Part shown: positions 21,435-29,321 of the stretch, one piece after another | Position numbering within the stretch: position 1 is the stretch's first letter | Layout of the letters: each line of letters begins with the position of its first letter | DNA from: Pimelobacter simplex | Lineage (GTDB): Bacteria; Actinomycetota; Actinomycetes; Propionibacteriales; Nocardioidaceae | Assembly: GCA_016803235.1 (NCBI GenBank) | Contig: JADCLI010000007.1 | Coordinates: 1-64,000, forward strand | Reading direction: 5' to 3' | Length of the DNA: 64,000 nt | The notes under the pieces: model-generated | Seen by the model: only the letters and a program-made list of their open reading frames with translations | Told to the model about the DNA's origin: nothing | Database searches by the model: none | Translations under genes and position numbers: made by a program

Positions 21435-23048
21435 TCAGGCTCCTGTCGGTACGTCGGCCGCCAGCGAGCGGATCCGGAGGTCGAGCTCGCGGCGTCCCTC
21501 CCGCGACACGACAGCCTCGACGACCTCGATGCCGCCGTTGGGGCTGGCCAGCGCCTGGTCGAGCTCGGGACGCGAGGTGACCCGCAGGTGCGGGATCCGG
21601 GCGGCGGCGCACAGGCCGGCCAGGTCGTGGCCGTGGGGAGTGCCGAAGAGCCGCTCGAAGGACGCGGCGTGCTCGGGGGCGCCCTGCTCCAGCATCGAGA
21701 AGATCGCGCCGCCGTCGTCGTTGGGTACGACGATCGTCAGGTCGGGGCGCGGCTCGTCGGGTCCCAGCACGAGGGCGGTCTGGTCGTGCAGGAAGGTCAG
21801 GTCGCCCATGAGGGCGAGGTTCCGGGTGCCGTCGGGGCGGCCGAGCGCGGCACCGATCGCGGTGCTGATCGTGCCGTCGATGCCGGCGAGCCCACGGTTG
21901 GCGACCACCTTGCGGCGCGTGCCGACCGCGGGCGGGCGGACCATGATGTCGAGGTCGCGGATCGGGCTGGAGGCGCCCACGACCAGCAGGCCGCCGGCGG
22001 GGAGCGCGGCGTGGGTGGCCGCCGCGACGTCGTACGGCGTCAGGGCGGGCTGCTCCGCGAGCAGCCGGTCGATGCGGCGGCCGAGCTCGCGGTCCGCCGT
22101 ACGCCAGGCAGCGAGCCAGGCGGGGTCGTCGGGCTCGTCGCCCGCCCAGCTCGCACCGTCGACGACGGTCGAGCCGTCGGGCCGCACCGGCCACACGCCC
22201 GGCCCCGGCACCACGAGGACCTCGACGCCGGCGCGCTCGAGCAGGCGGGTGACCGGCCGCGACAGCGTCGGCCGGCCGAACACGACGACCCGCTCGATCC
22301 GCTCGCCGAGGTCGGTCGCGAGCAGCAGCCGGTAGGTGCGCAGCGCGTTGTCGCCGGTCCGGGCGCCGCTCGACGGCTCGGCCAGGAGCGGCCAGCCGGC
22401 CGCCTCGGCCAGCTGACGCGCGGGCGGGCCCGCGTCGTCGCCCGCCACCACGACCGTCCGCGGCCCCGGGGTGAGCGGGTTCTCGCGTCGCACCTGACGA
22501 ATGGGCTGTGTTTCGACCGGAATCGCAGCCCATTCGTCAGGTGCGACGGGAGCAGGTGGCACGAGCGGGGCGTCGAGCTGCAGGTTGAGGTGGACGACGG
22601 AGTCCCACGCGGCGGGGACGGCGGCGAGGTCGGCCACCGAGGTGAGGTCGTGGGTGGGCACGAAGGCGCCGAAGAGGCCGACCTGGTCGGTGGTCTGGTT
22701 GGCGCCGGTGCCGCGCAGGCGGGCCGGGCGGTCGGCGGAGACCACGACCAGGCCGACGCCGGCGTGGACCGCCTCGAGGACGGCGGGGTGCAGGTTCGCG
22801 ACGGCGGTGCCGGAGGTGGTGAGCACGGCGGCCCGGGCACCGGACTTCGTCAGCCCGAGCGCGAGGAACCCGGCGGTGCGCTCGTCGATGCGGGTGTGCA
22901 GCCGGAACACCCCCGCCTGCGCGGCCGCCCACAGCGCCATCGCCAGGGGCGCGTTGCGCGAGCCGGGCGCGATCACGACCTCGGTCACGCCGGCCCGTCG
23001 CAACCGGTCGACGAGGGCGTCCGCGAGCGCGAACGAGGTGTCCGTCAT
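21435..23048 (-). CDS. menD: SEPHCHC synthase MenD (contains a translated inverted repeat)
   Basis: A 537-residue thiamine-diphosphate enzyme joining isochorismate and 2-oxoglutarate in menaquinone synthesis. The N-terminal VIAPGSRNAPLAMAL and HTRIDERTAGFLALGL hold the catalytic glutamate region; the C-terminal ThDP motif is LMGDLTFLHDQTALVL to VPNDDGGAIFSMLEQG. Residues about 168-187 are encoded by a perfect 22-bp inverted repeat and its loop, in the variable segment between the first two domains. The ATG overlaps the menC stop (ATGA). Its stop is followed at once by the antiporter start. Confidence 0.95.
   Translation of the reverse strand: MTDTSFALADALVDRLRRAGVTEVVIAPGSRNAPLAMALWAAAQAGVFRLHTRIDERTAGFLALGLTKSGARAAVLTTSGTAVANLHPAVLEAVHAGVGLVVVSADRPARLRGTGANQTTDQVGLFGAFVPTHDLTSVADLAAVPAAWDSVVHLNLQLDAPLVPPAPVAPDEWAAIPVETQPIRQVRRENPLTPGPRTVVVAGDDAGPPARQLAEAAGWPLLAEPSSGARTGDNALRTYRLLLATDLGERIERVVVFGRPTLSRPVTRLLERAGVEVLVVPGPGVWPVRPDGSTVVDGASWAGDEPDDPAWLAAWRTADRELGRRIDRLLAEQPALTPYDVAAATHAALPAGGLLVVGASSPIRDLDIMVRPPAVGTRRKVVANRGLAGIDGTISTAIGAALGRPDGTRNLALMGDLTFLHDQTALVLGPDEPRPDLTIVVPNDDGGAIFSMLEQGAPEHAASFERLFGTPHGHDLAGLCAAARIPHLRVTSRPELDQALASPNGGIEVVEAVVSREGRRELDLRIRSLAADVPTGA
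22487..22547. repeat. Perfect 22-bp inverted repeat inside menD
   Basis: Bases 22487-22508 (GTCGCACCTGACGAATGG then GCTG) are the exact reverse complement of 22526-22547; the loop is 17 bases. The 61-base element reads through in frame as part of MenD. Its sequence differs from the GGTTGAGG-type palindrome in nuoG, so it represents a second repeat family. I see no second copy in this window. Confidence 0.85.
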
Positions 23049-24013
23049 GGACGCTGATCCTTCCGCACGGCACGCACCGCCCGCACCTCGGCGAGCCGGC
23101 TCTCCCAGTGCGCCACCCGCTCGGGAGCGGCGGCCAGGGCGTCGAGCCGAGCCTGCGCGATCCGGGGCCGTACGACGGGCAGCGCACCGTCGACGGGAAG
23201 CAACGAGGCGTCCACGACGTCGCCGGTGAGCAGCTGGACCGTGGCCAGCCCGCACGCGTGGGGCAGCTCCGGCAGCGCGGCCGCGAGCGCCACGCCTGCC
23301 GCGATCCCGACCGAGGTCTCCAGCGCGCTCGAGACCACGACGGGCAGGCCGATCCGCTCGGCGATCTCCAGGCAGGCGCGAACGCCGCCGAGCGGCTGCA
23401 CCTTGAGCACGGCGATGTCGGCGGCGTCGAGCTCACGCACCCGGTAGGGGTCCTCGGCGCGGCGGATGGACTCGTCGGCGGCGATCGGCACCGAGGTCCG
23501 GCGCCGCACGAGCGCGAGGTCCTCGACGGACGCGACCGGCTGCTCGACGTACTCCAGCCCGCCGGCGGCCCGGTCCAGCCGGCCGATCGCGGCGACGGCC
23601 TCGGCGACGGACCAGCCGCCGTTGGCGTCGACCCGGATCCGACCGCCCGGGCCGAGGGCGTCGAGCGCGTCGCGGACCGCCTCCAGCCGGGCCTCCTCGT
23701 CGGCGAGCCCCTGCCCCGGCTCGGCGACCTTGACCTTGGCGGTCCGGCAGCCGCCGGCGAGCACGATCTCGTGCGCGCGCTCGGGCCCGACCGCGGGCAC
23801 GGTCACGTTGACCGGCACCCGGTCGCGCACGGGGGCCGGCCACAGGCCGGCCGCCGCCTCCTCCGCGCAGCGCAACCACGGCTCGGCCACCTCGGGCGGG
23901 TACTCCAGGAACGGGCTCCACTCCCCCCATCCCGCCGCCCCGGGCAGCAGCGCGGCCTCGCGTACGGTGATGCCGCGGAAGCGGGTCCGCATCGGGATCG
24001 AGACGATCCTCAT
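23045..24013 (-). CDS. menC: o-Succinylbenzoate synthase
   Basis: A 322-residue enolase-superfamily enzyme that dehydrates SHCHC to o-succinylbenzoate. The catalytic KxK lysines are in TAKVKVAEPG, the metal ligands in RVDANGGW, YVEQPV and IAADESI, and the C-terminal catalytic lysine in VLKVQPLGG. Overlapping ATGA junctions with menE and menD show a translationally coupled menE-menC-menD operon. Confidence 0.94.
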   Translation of the reverse strand: MRIVSIPMRTRFRGITVREAALLPGAAGWGEWSPFLEYPPEVAEPWLRCAEEAAAGLWPAPVRDRVPVNVTVPAVGPERAHEIVLAGGCRTAKVKVAEPGQGLADEEARLEAVRDALDALGPGGRIRVDANGGWSVAEAVAAIGRLDRAAGGLEYVEQPVASVEDLALVRRRTSVPIAADESIRRAEDPYRVRELDAADIAVLKVQPLGGVRACLEIAERIGLPVVVSSALETSVGIAAGVALAAALPELPHACGLATVQLLTGDVVDASLLPVDGALPVVRPRIAQARLDALAAAPERVAHWESRLAEVRAVRAVRKDQRP

Positions 24014-25020
24014 CGCCCGTCCCCCACGAGCGCCAGCAGCGCCTGTCGGTCGGGCTTGCCGTTGGCCAGCAGCGGGATCGCGTCCAGCCGGACCAGCTGC
24101 CGCGGCGCCCAGGCCCGCGGGTGCGCCGCCGCCACCCAGTCCCGCAGCTCCTCGAGGTCACCGGCGCCCACGACGAACGCGACCACCCGGTTCCCCCACT
24201 CCGGGTCCGGTACGCCGAGCACCTCGGCCGCGTCCACGGCCGGGTGCTGCCGCAGCCGCTCGGCCACGGCCGGCGCCGGCACGTTGAGCCCACCCGTCAC
24301 GACCACGTCGTCGACCCGTCCGATCACCACCAGCCGTCCGTCCTCGTCGAACCGGCCCGCGTCGGAGGTCAGGAACCAGCCGCCGGCGAGCACCTCCTCG
24401 GTGAGCCCGGGCTGCCCGTCGTACCCGGCGAACAGGGTGGGCCCGGCGATCCGGATCCGGCCGCCCTCACCCAGCGCGACGGCGACACCGTCGAGCGGGA
24501 TCCCGTCGTACACGCAGCCGCCGGCGGTCTCCGCCGAGCCGTAGGTCGCCACCACGCGCACCCCGGCGTCCGTGGCCCGGGAACGCAGGGAGGCACCGAT
24601 CGGGCCGCCGCCGAGCAGCACCGTGTGCGCCCGCCGCAGCGCCGCCACGTCCTCCGGCGACGACAGCATCCGGGTCAGCTGGGTCGGCACCAGCGACACG
24701 AACCACCCGTCCCCGACCGGCCAGCCGTCGCGCTCGAGCAGCGTGGGCTCGTGGCCGGCGACCAGCGAGCGGACGACGACCTGCACCCCGGCGACGTACG
24801 ACGGCGGCAGGGCCAGCACCCACGGCCCGGTCGCCCCCAGCCGCGCGGCCGACGCGCGGGCCGACGCGAGCACCGCTGCCCGCGGGAGCCGTACCCGCTT
24901 CGGCTGCCCGGTGGAGCCGGACGTGGCGACGACCAGGTCGACGTCCTCGGGCCCTTCCCACCAGGCGCGCGCCTGTGCCACCACGCTGTCAGGCGAGCCG
25001 TTCGGCGACCAGAAATCCAC
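24010..25020 (-). CDS. menE: o-Succinylbenzoate-CoA ligase (short actinobacterial form)
   Basis: A 336-residue adenylating enzyme. The ATP motif is VVATSGSTGQPKRVRL and later motifs are ATYGSAETAGG, TSDAGRFDEDGRL, GRVDDVVVTGG and LANGKPDRQAL with the C-terminal catalytic lysine. It is about 100 residues shorter than Bacillus MenE at the N-terminus, as in other actinobacteria. The GTG start has no ribosome-binding site but lies 7 bases after a TAGCGT hexamer, which suggests leaderless expression of the menE-C-D operon. Confidence 0.9.
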   Translation of the reverse strand: MDFWSPNGSPDSVVAQARAWWEGPEDVDLVVATSGSTGQPKRVRLPRAAVLASARASAARLGATGPWVLALPPSYVAGVQVVVRSLVAGHEPTLLERDGWPVGDGWFVSLVPTQLTRMLSSPEDVAALRRAHTVLLGGGPIGASLRSRATDAGVRVVATYGSAETAGGCVYDGIPLDGVAVALGEGGRIRIAGPTLFAGYDGQPGLTEEVLAGGWFLTSDAGRFDEDGRLVVIGRVDDVVVTGGLNVPAPAVAERLRQHPAVDAAEVLGVPDPEWGNRVVAFVVGAGDLEELRDWVAAAHPRAWAPRQLVRLDAIPLLANGKPDRQALLALVGDGR

Positions 25021-25027
25021 GCGACAG

Positions 25028-25033
25028 ACGCTA
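25028..25033 (-). promoter_or_regulatory. -10 element of a leaderless start (menE-C-D operon)
   Basis: TAGCGT on the minus strand lies 7 bases before the menE GTG. It also sits in the 34-base gap shared with the divergent MFS gene. Confidence 0.45.
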
Positions 25034-25054
25034 GCCCCCGGCGGGAGGATGTCG

Positions 25055-26359
25055 ATGATGAGCACTCCTCTCTCGGGCGATCCACGCGGCTTCTTCGCCC
25101 GCTTGATGCCACCGGTCGGTCTCCCGCGACGACTCGCCACCCAGGGCATGGTCTTCGCGCTCGGCGAGAGCGCGTTCATGACGGGCAGCGCGGTCTTCCT
25201 CACGAAGGTCGTCGGCATGTCCGCGGGCCGCGCCGGCCTGGCGCTGACGATCATGGGCATCGCCCAGTTCGCGTTCTCCTACCCGGCGGGCCGGATCATC
25301 GACCGCGTCGGCCCGAAGCGCGTCTGGGCGGCCCAGGCCGTGGCCCGCGCGCTGGTCTTCCTCGCCCTGCCGTTCGTCGACGGCTTCGGTCAGTACGTCG
25401 TCGCGGCCGTCCTGATGGGCGCCTTCACCGCCTTCGGCCGGTCGAGCCACCAGGCCTACGTCTACGACGTGCTGCCCCCGGAGACCCGGGTCCGGACGCA
25501 GTCCTACATGTACTCCTGGCTCAACATCGGCCACACCTTCGGCGCGCTGGTCGGCGGCCTTGCGCTCGCCACGGGCAGCCTCGAGGTGATCCGGTGGACC
25601 CCGGTCGTCACGGCCGCACTCATGGTGCTCAACGCCATCGGCATCACCCGCCTGCCCGCCGCGCCGCACGACCTGCGCGTGTCGAACGGCGAGGCGCGCA
25701 TCCGGCCGACCGGTCCCGGCCCGCTGCGCAACATCGGCTGGATCTTCACGACCTTCTTCCTCGGCGTGATGTGGACCAACCAGATCCTGCTCAACGTCGT
25801 GATCCCGCTGTGGCTGGTCGATGCCACCGACGCGCCGCACGTGCTGCTCGCGTGGCTGTTCGGCACCAACACCGTGCTGTGCATCTTCCTGCCGGCGTAC
25901 ACGTCGAAGGGCGTGCGGACCCTGGACGACGCCCTGCGCTACGTGTGGATCTCGTCCACCTTCTTCGTGGCCTCCTGCGTGGTCACGATGATCACCCACT
26001 CGACGGTCGGCCTGGTCACCGTGCTGCTGGTCTGGCTCGGCCATGTCACCGTCACCGGCGCCGAGCTCGCCATCTCCGCGGCGAGCTGGTCGTTCGAGGC
26101 CGAGCTCTCCGACCCGGACCGACGCGGCGAGTACCAGGGCGTCCAGGAGGTCGCCGGTGCGCTGGGCTTCCAGTGGTCGCCGGCCGTCTACACCTTCCTC
26201 GCCCTGACCTGGGGTGCCGAGGGGTGGCTGGTGATCGCCGCGATCATCGTCGGCGCGACGATCGGCCTCGGGCCGTCGGTGCGCGCCGCCCGCAGGTTCG
26301 CCGAGCGGAACTTCCGTGCCGTTGCGGCCGACGGGACGGCAGCCACCCCTACGGGGTGA
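25055..26359 (+). CDS. MFS transporter (paralogue of the one at 29322)
   Basis: A 434-residue major facilitator protein with about 12 transmembrane helices. Loop motifs IIDRVGPKRVWA (after TM2) and NVVIPLWLVDATDAPHVLLAWLFGTNTV are recognisable. Its closest relative here is the transporter at 29322-30596, with long identical stretches (LLNVVIPLWLV, LLAWLFGTNTV, GHVTVTGAEL, RRGEYQGV). I prefer the ATG at 25055 because GGGAGG lies 6 bases upstream; ATGs at 25049 and 25058 are alternatives. The substrate is unknown. Its stop overlaps the convergent marR gene end by 11 bases. Confidence 0.88.
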   Translation: MMSTPLSGDPRGFFARLMPPVGLPRRLATQGMVFALGESAFMTGSAVFLTKVVGMSAGRAGLALTIMGIAQFAFSYPAGRIIDRVGPKRVWAAQAVARALVFLALPFVDGFGQYVVAAVLMGAFTAFGRSSHQAYVYDVLPPETRVRTQSYMYSWLNIGHTFGALVGGLALATGSLEVIRWTPVVTAALMVLNAIGITRLPAAPHDLRVSNGEARIRPTGPGPLRNIGWIFTTFFLGVMWTNQILLNVVIPLWLVDATDAPHVLLAWLFGTNTVLCIFLPAYTSKGVRTLDDALRYVWISSTFFVASCVVTMITHSTVGLVTVLLVWLGHVTVTGAELAISAASWSFEAELSDPDRRGEYQGVQEVAGALGFQWSPAVYTFLALTWGAEGWLVIAAIIVGATIGLGPSVRAARRFAERNFRAVAADGTAATPTG

Positions 26360-26792
26360 GCATCTCCCGCACCCGGGCGAGCACCCGGCGCGCGGCGTCG
26401 TAGTCGTCGCCGAGCTCGTCGCGCAGCGTGCGGTCCAGGGCGACGATGTGGTCCATGCCGGCCTGAGCGACCTTGGTGCCGTAGTCGGTGTAGGTCACGA
26501 TCTTCGCCCGCCGGTCGGAGGGGTCCGGCACCATCTCGAGGATCCCGAGCCGGACCATGTCGCGCACGACCTCGCCCATCGACTGCCGGGTGATGCCGGC
26601 ACGGGCGGCCATGTCGGCGCTCCGCGCCCCCTCCGGCGGCAGGGTGGCGAAGACCGCGTTGTGGGCCGGCGCGATCTCCGCGTACCCCGCGCGGTGCGCG
26701 TTGGCGAGCATGTCGTTGCGCATCACGCGGGCGGTCTTGTCGACCAGCGCGATGAACGGCTCGTCATCCGGCCGGACCAGGTCTCTTGACAT
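26349..26792 (-). CDS. MarR-family transcriptional regulator
   Basis: A 147-residue winged-helix regulator. The recognition region ARSADMAARAGITRQSMGEVVRDMVRLGILEMVPDPSDRRAKIVTYT is the classic MarR helix-turn-helix and wing (DPSDRRAK). It is divergent from the glutathione-type operon and shares its control region, so it probably represses that operon and itself, released by an electrophile or other ligand. The ATG lies 6 bases after a TAACCT -10 element, implying leaderless translation. Confidence 0.88.
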   Translation of the reverse strand: MSRDLVRPDDEPFIALVDKTARVMRNDMLANAHRAGYAEIAPAHNAVFATLPPEGARSADMAARAGITRQSMGEVVRDMVRLGILEMVPDPSDRRAKIVTYTDYGTKVAQAGMDHIVALDRTLRDELGDDYDAARRVLARVREMLTP

Positions 26793-26831
26793 ATCGACAG
26801 GTTACCTTCCATTATTTCGACAGGCAACCTT
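26786..26831. promoter_or_regulatory. Overlapping divergent promoters and repeated MarR operator
   Basis: Two 15-base direct repeats, TCGACAGG(TT/CA)ACCTT, at 26794-26808 and 26817-26831, each contain a small AGG-N3-CCT palindrome and start 23 bases apart. On the minus strand TTGCCT-N17-TAACCT drives marR, its -35 and -10 lying inside the two repeats. On the plus strand TTGACA (26786-26791) and CATTAT (26810-26815) flank the first repeat. A regulator bound at both repeats would cover both promoters. Confidence 0.6.
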
Positions 26832-26849
26832 ACTTTATCGGGAGACGCC

Positions 26850-27824
26850 ATGGATGCACGAACGATCCGCCCCCACGCGGCCCGGCTGTTCCGCCCTCGC
26901 CTCCCCGGCAGCACCCGCACCACCCGGGTCGCCGTCGAGCAGGAGCTCTTCGCGATGGGCCTGCTCAACGGCGCCAGCGTGGCGCCAAGCCGGGTCCGCG
27001 AGGCCACCGCCGGCCGCTGGTACGCCGGCTGGCTGGGCTTCGAGCCCGGCGGCCAGGTGGAGCTCAGCCTGCCGCCGGCGCCGTCGCCGGGCGCCGCGGG
27101 CCGCCACCTCGCCGAGGTCACCGCCGCCCTCGGCCGCGACCTCCAGCCCCACGGGATCGTCCTTGACGCCCGCCCCGTCCGCCCCTGCGACCCGGCCACC
27201 CCGCGCCATCTCCGCATCCCGCGGTACGACGCCATGGAGCGCCACCTCGACACGATCGGCCCGGCCGGCCGCCGGATGATGAGGTCCACCGCCTCCACGC
27301 AGGCCTGCCTCGACTGGTGGCCGGGCAGTGCGGGCGTGGAGCAGTGGCGGGTGCTGCTGCTGGCCGGACCGTTCCTCGCCGCGGCGACCGCCCGCAGCAC
27401 CGGCCCCGACGGCCGGCTCACCACGTGGCTGTCGGTCGACCCGGGCCGGACCGCCTTCGACGACCGGCTGCTCCACGGCGACGACCCGGTCGCGGCGTAC
27501 GCGTCCTTCGCGGCCGGCGCCACCGACTTCCTCGGGGCGGGCGTCGAGGCGCACCTCAGCACCCTGTTCCCACCGGTCCGGCCGCGCGGGCGCTACCTCG
27601 AGGTCCGCTTCCCCGACGCACGCCCGGCTCGCGAGGTCGCGGAGCTGCTGCACGGGCTGTCCGCCCTGCTGTACGACGACGAGCGTCGTCGTGCTGCGCT
27701 CGCGTCGCTCGGCGGCGAGCGGGCCCGGCTGGCCGGGCACTGGGCCGACGCCGCGGCGGGCACCTGCGACGCGGAGCGCGGGCTCGCCCTCCTGGCCGGG
27801 TCGCGCCGGAGGGCCGTCGCGTGA
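26850..27824 (+). CDS. Glutamate-cysteine ligase-like enzyme (EgtA/GCS2 type)
   Basis: A 324-residue protein of the GCS2/EgtA ligase family, which makes gamma-glutamylcysteine from Glu, Cys and ATP. Family marks are VAVEQELFA (27-35), FEPGGQVELSLPP (64-76), PRYDAMERH (124-132), GPAGRRMMRSTASTQ (137-151) and the later SVDPGRTAFDD. It is shorter than EgtA (about 420 residues), so part of the C-terminus is reduced. A GGGAG site lies 5 bases before the ATG. Its stop overlaps the GshB-like gene (GTGA), and together they make a complete glutathione route by family assignment. It could instead serve another gamma-glutamyl thiol or ergothioneine, but no egtB or egtD gene is nearby. Confidence 0.75.
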   Translation: MDARTIRPHAARLFRPRLPGSTRTTRVAVEQELFAMGLLNGASVAPSRVREATAGRWYAGWLGFEPGGQVELSLPPAPSPGAAGRHLAEVTAALGRDLQPHGIVLDARPVRPCDPATPRHLRIPRYDAMERHLDTIGPAGRRMMRSTASTQACLDWWPGSAGVEQWRVLLLAGPFLAAATARSTGPDGRLTTWLSVDPGRTAFDDRLLHGDDPVAAYASFAAGATDFLGAGVEAHLSTLFPPVRPRGRYLEVRFPDARPAREVAELLHGLSALLYDDERRRAALASLGGERARLAGHWADAAAGTCDAERGLALLAGSRRRAVA

Positions 27825-28798
27825 GCATCCTGGTCGTGGCCGACTCGTGGGCCGGGCTGGACCCGGCGGTCGACGCGACGGTCGGGCTGGTCGCGGCGGC
27901 CCAGGACCTCGGCGTCGCCGTCCGGGTCTGCACGCCCGAGGACCTCACCGTGGTCGCGGGACGCCTGCTGGCGCGAGCCACGCCGGTGACGCTCGGTCCG
28001 CGCTCGCGCGGGAACGACCACCGTTGGCTCGTGAGCACCCCGTGGTGCCACCTCGGCCTCCCGGGGACGGTCGACGTGGCCGCGACGGCACAGCTCGTGC
28101 TGCTGCGGATCGACCCGCCGGTCGACGCGCGGTACCTGCACACGACGTACCTCCTCGACCTGGTGGAGGCCGCAGGCACCCGGGTCGTCAACCGGCCCGA
28201 GGGCGTGCGCGCGCTGCACGAGAAGCTGGTCGCGCTGCGCTTCCCCGAGCTGTGCCCGCCGACCCTGGTGACCGCCGACCCGGCGCAGGTGCGGCGCTTC
28301 GTCGCCGAGCACGGCGCCGTGGTCGTGAAGCCGGTCGACGGGTTCGGTGGCCTCGACGTGTGGCTGCTCCACGACGACGCAGCGGCGCGGGCCCTGGCCG
28401 AGTCGGCGACGGCGGGCGGCCGACGGCAGGTGATCGCCCAGGCCCACCTCGGTGCCGTCGCGGCCGGCAACAAGCGGCTGTTCCTCGTCGACGGCGAGGT
28501 GATCGGTGCCGTGCTGCGGCACCTCGAGCCCGGCGACTTCCGGATCGGGCCGCCGACCGCCCCCGCGAGCATCGACGACGCCGACCGGCGCATCGTCGCC
28601 GCGGTCGCGCCCCTCCTCGCCCGTCACGGCATCGCCACCGCCGGCCTCGACGTGATCGACGGGCATCTGATCGAGGTCAACGTGACCTGCCCCGGCGGCA
28701 CCAGCAAGACCGACGCCCTCCTGGGCACCGACCTGTCCGGCGCGACCCTGCGCCGGCTCCTCCCGAACGTCCTCCCGAGAATCGAGGCTGTCGCATGA
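27821..28798 (+). CDS. Glutathione synthetase-like ATP-grasp ligase (GshB type)
   Basis: A 325-residue protein matching GshB in length and motif order: LRIDPP (95-100; RxDPP in GshB), NRPEGVRALHEKL (124-136), VVVKPVDGFGG (168-178, ATP-binding), NKRLFLVDGEVIG (217-229), and GLDVI followed by LIEVNVTCPGG (275-293) with the Mg2+ ligands. By family it joins gamma-glutamylcysteine to glycine. The GTG overlaps the ligase stop upstream, and the TGA overlaps the ATG of a 24-codon ORF. GshB is rare in actinobacteria, which normally make mycothiol. Confidence 0.8.
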   Translation: MSILVVADSWAGLDPAVDATVGLVAAAQDLGVAVRVCTPEDLTVVAGRLLARATPVTLGPRSRGNDHRWLVSTPWCHLGLPGTVDVAATAQLVLLRIDPPVDARYLHTTYLLDLVEAAGTRVVNRPEGVRALHEKLVALRFPELCPPTLVTADPAQVRRFVAEHGAVVVKPVDGFGGLDVWLLHDDAAARALAESATAGGRRQVIAQAHLGAVAAGNKRLFLVDGEVIGAVLRHLEPGDFRIGPPTAPASIDDADRRIVAAVAPLLARHGIATAGLDVIDGHLIEVNVTCPGGTSKTDALLGTDLSGATLRRLLPNVLPRIEAVA

Positions 28799-28869
28799 AT
28801 CACCCCACGAAGTCCTCCGCTTCCCCCGCTGCGCTCCTCCAGCGCACAACCGCGCGGGGACCCCGATGA
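28795..28869 (+). CDS. Possible 24-residue coupling ORF between gshB-like and MAPEG genes
   Basis: An ATG overlapping the GshB-like stop (ATGA) opens a 24-codon frame whose TGA overlaps the MAPEG gene's ATG in the same way. The peptide (starting MNHPTKSSASPAALLQ) is basic and Ser/Ala-rich, with no recognised domain. Inside is a hairpin, TGCGCT-CCTCC-AGCGCA at 28830-28846, flanked by TCCCC/GGGGA. It may be a true coupling peptide, or a palindrome insertion that happens to keep ribosomes moving into the next gene. Confidence 0.35.
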   Translation: MNHPTKSSASPAALLQRTTARGPR

Positions 28870-29261
28870 GCACCACCGTGATCACCTGCATCGCCCTGAT
28901 GGGCATCCTGCTGTTCGTCCTCGGCGCCAACGTCACCCGGCACCGCGCGATCCGCGGCGCCGACGGACCCCAGCTGCCGACCGACCCGGCGGACCGCCTG
29001 CTCATCGCGCAGCGCGCGCACGGCAACGCCGCCGAGTACGTCCCGACCCTCGTCGTGCTCCTCGTCGTGTGCTCGATGCTCACCGACGGCTGGTGGCTCG
29101 ACGTGCTCGCGGTCACCGCCGCCACGGCCAGGTTCGTGCACGCCCTCGGCATGCTCCGGTCACCGACGCTGGCGGCCCACGGCCCCGTCCGCGACTCCGG
29201 CGCGATGCTGACCTACCTGTCCGGTGTCGCGCTCGGCGTGACGGCACTCGTCGCGATGTGA
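28866..29261 (+). CDS. MAPEG-family membrane protein
   Basis: A 131-residue protein with four hydrophobic helices and the MAPEG mark RAHGNAAEYVPTLVVLL (RxxNxxEyxP). MAPEG members include microsomal glutathione S-transferases and related glutathione-dependent enzymes, though bacterial members are mostly untested. Being the last gene of an operon with gamma-glutamylcysteine and glutathione ligase-like genes supports a thiol-conjugating or peroxidase role. Its start overlaps the stop of the 24-codon ORF. Confidence 0.85.
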   Translation: MSTTVITCIALMGILLFVLGANVTRHRAIRGADGPQLPTDPADRLLIAQRAHGNAAEYVPTLVVLLVVCSMLTDGWWLDVLAVTAATARFVHALGMLRSPTLAAHGPVRDSGAMLTYLSGVALGVTALVAM

Positions 29262-29306
29262 CGCGGATCCCCCGGCAGTCCTGCGACAACCGGTCGGCGA
29301 CGGGCA

Positions 29307-29312
29307 TAGATT
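29307..29312 (+). promoter_or_regulatory. -10 element of the second MFS gene
   Basis: TAGATT lies 9 bases before the ATG at 29322, so the 5' leader would be only a few bases long. No Shine-Dalgarno sequence is present. Confidence 0.4.
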
Positions 29313-29321
29313 CTCCTCTCG

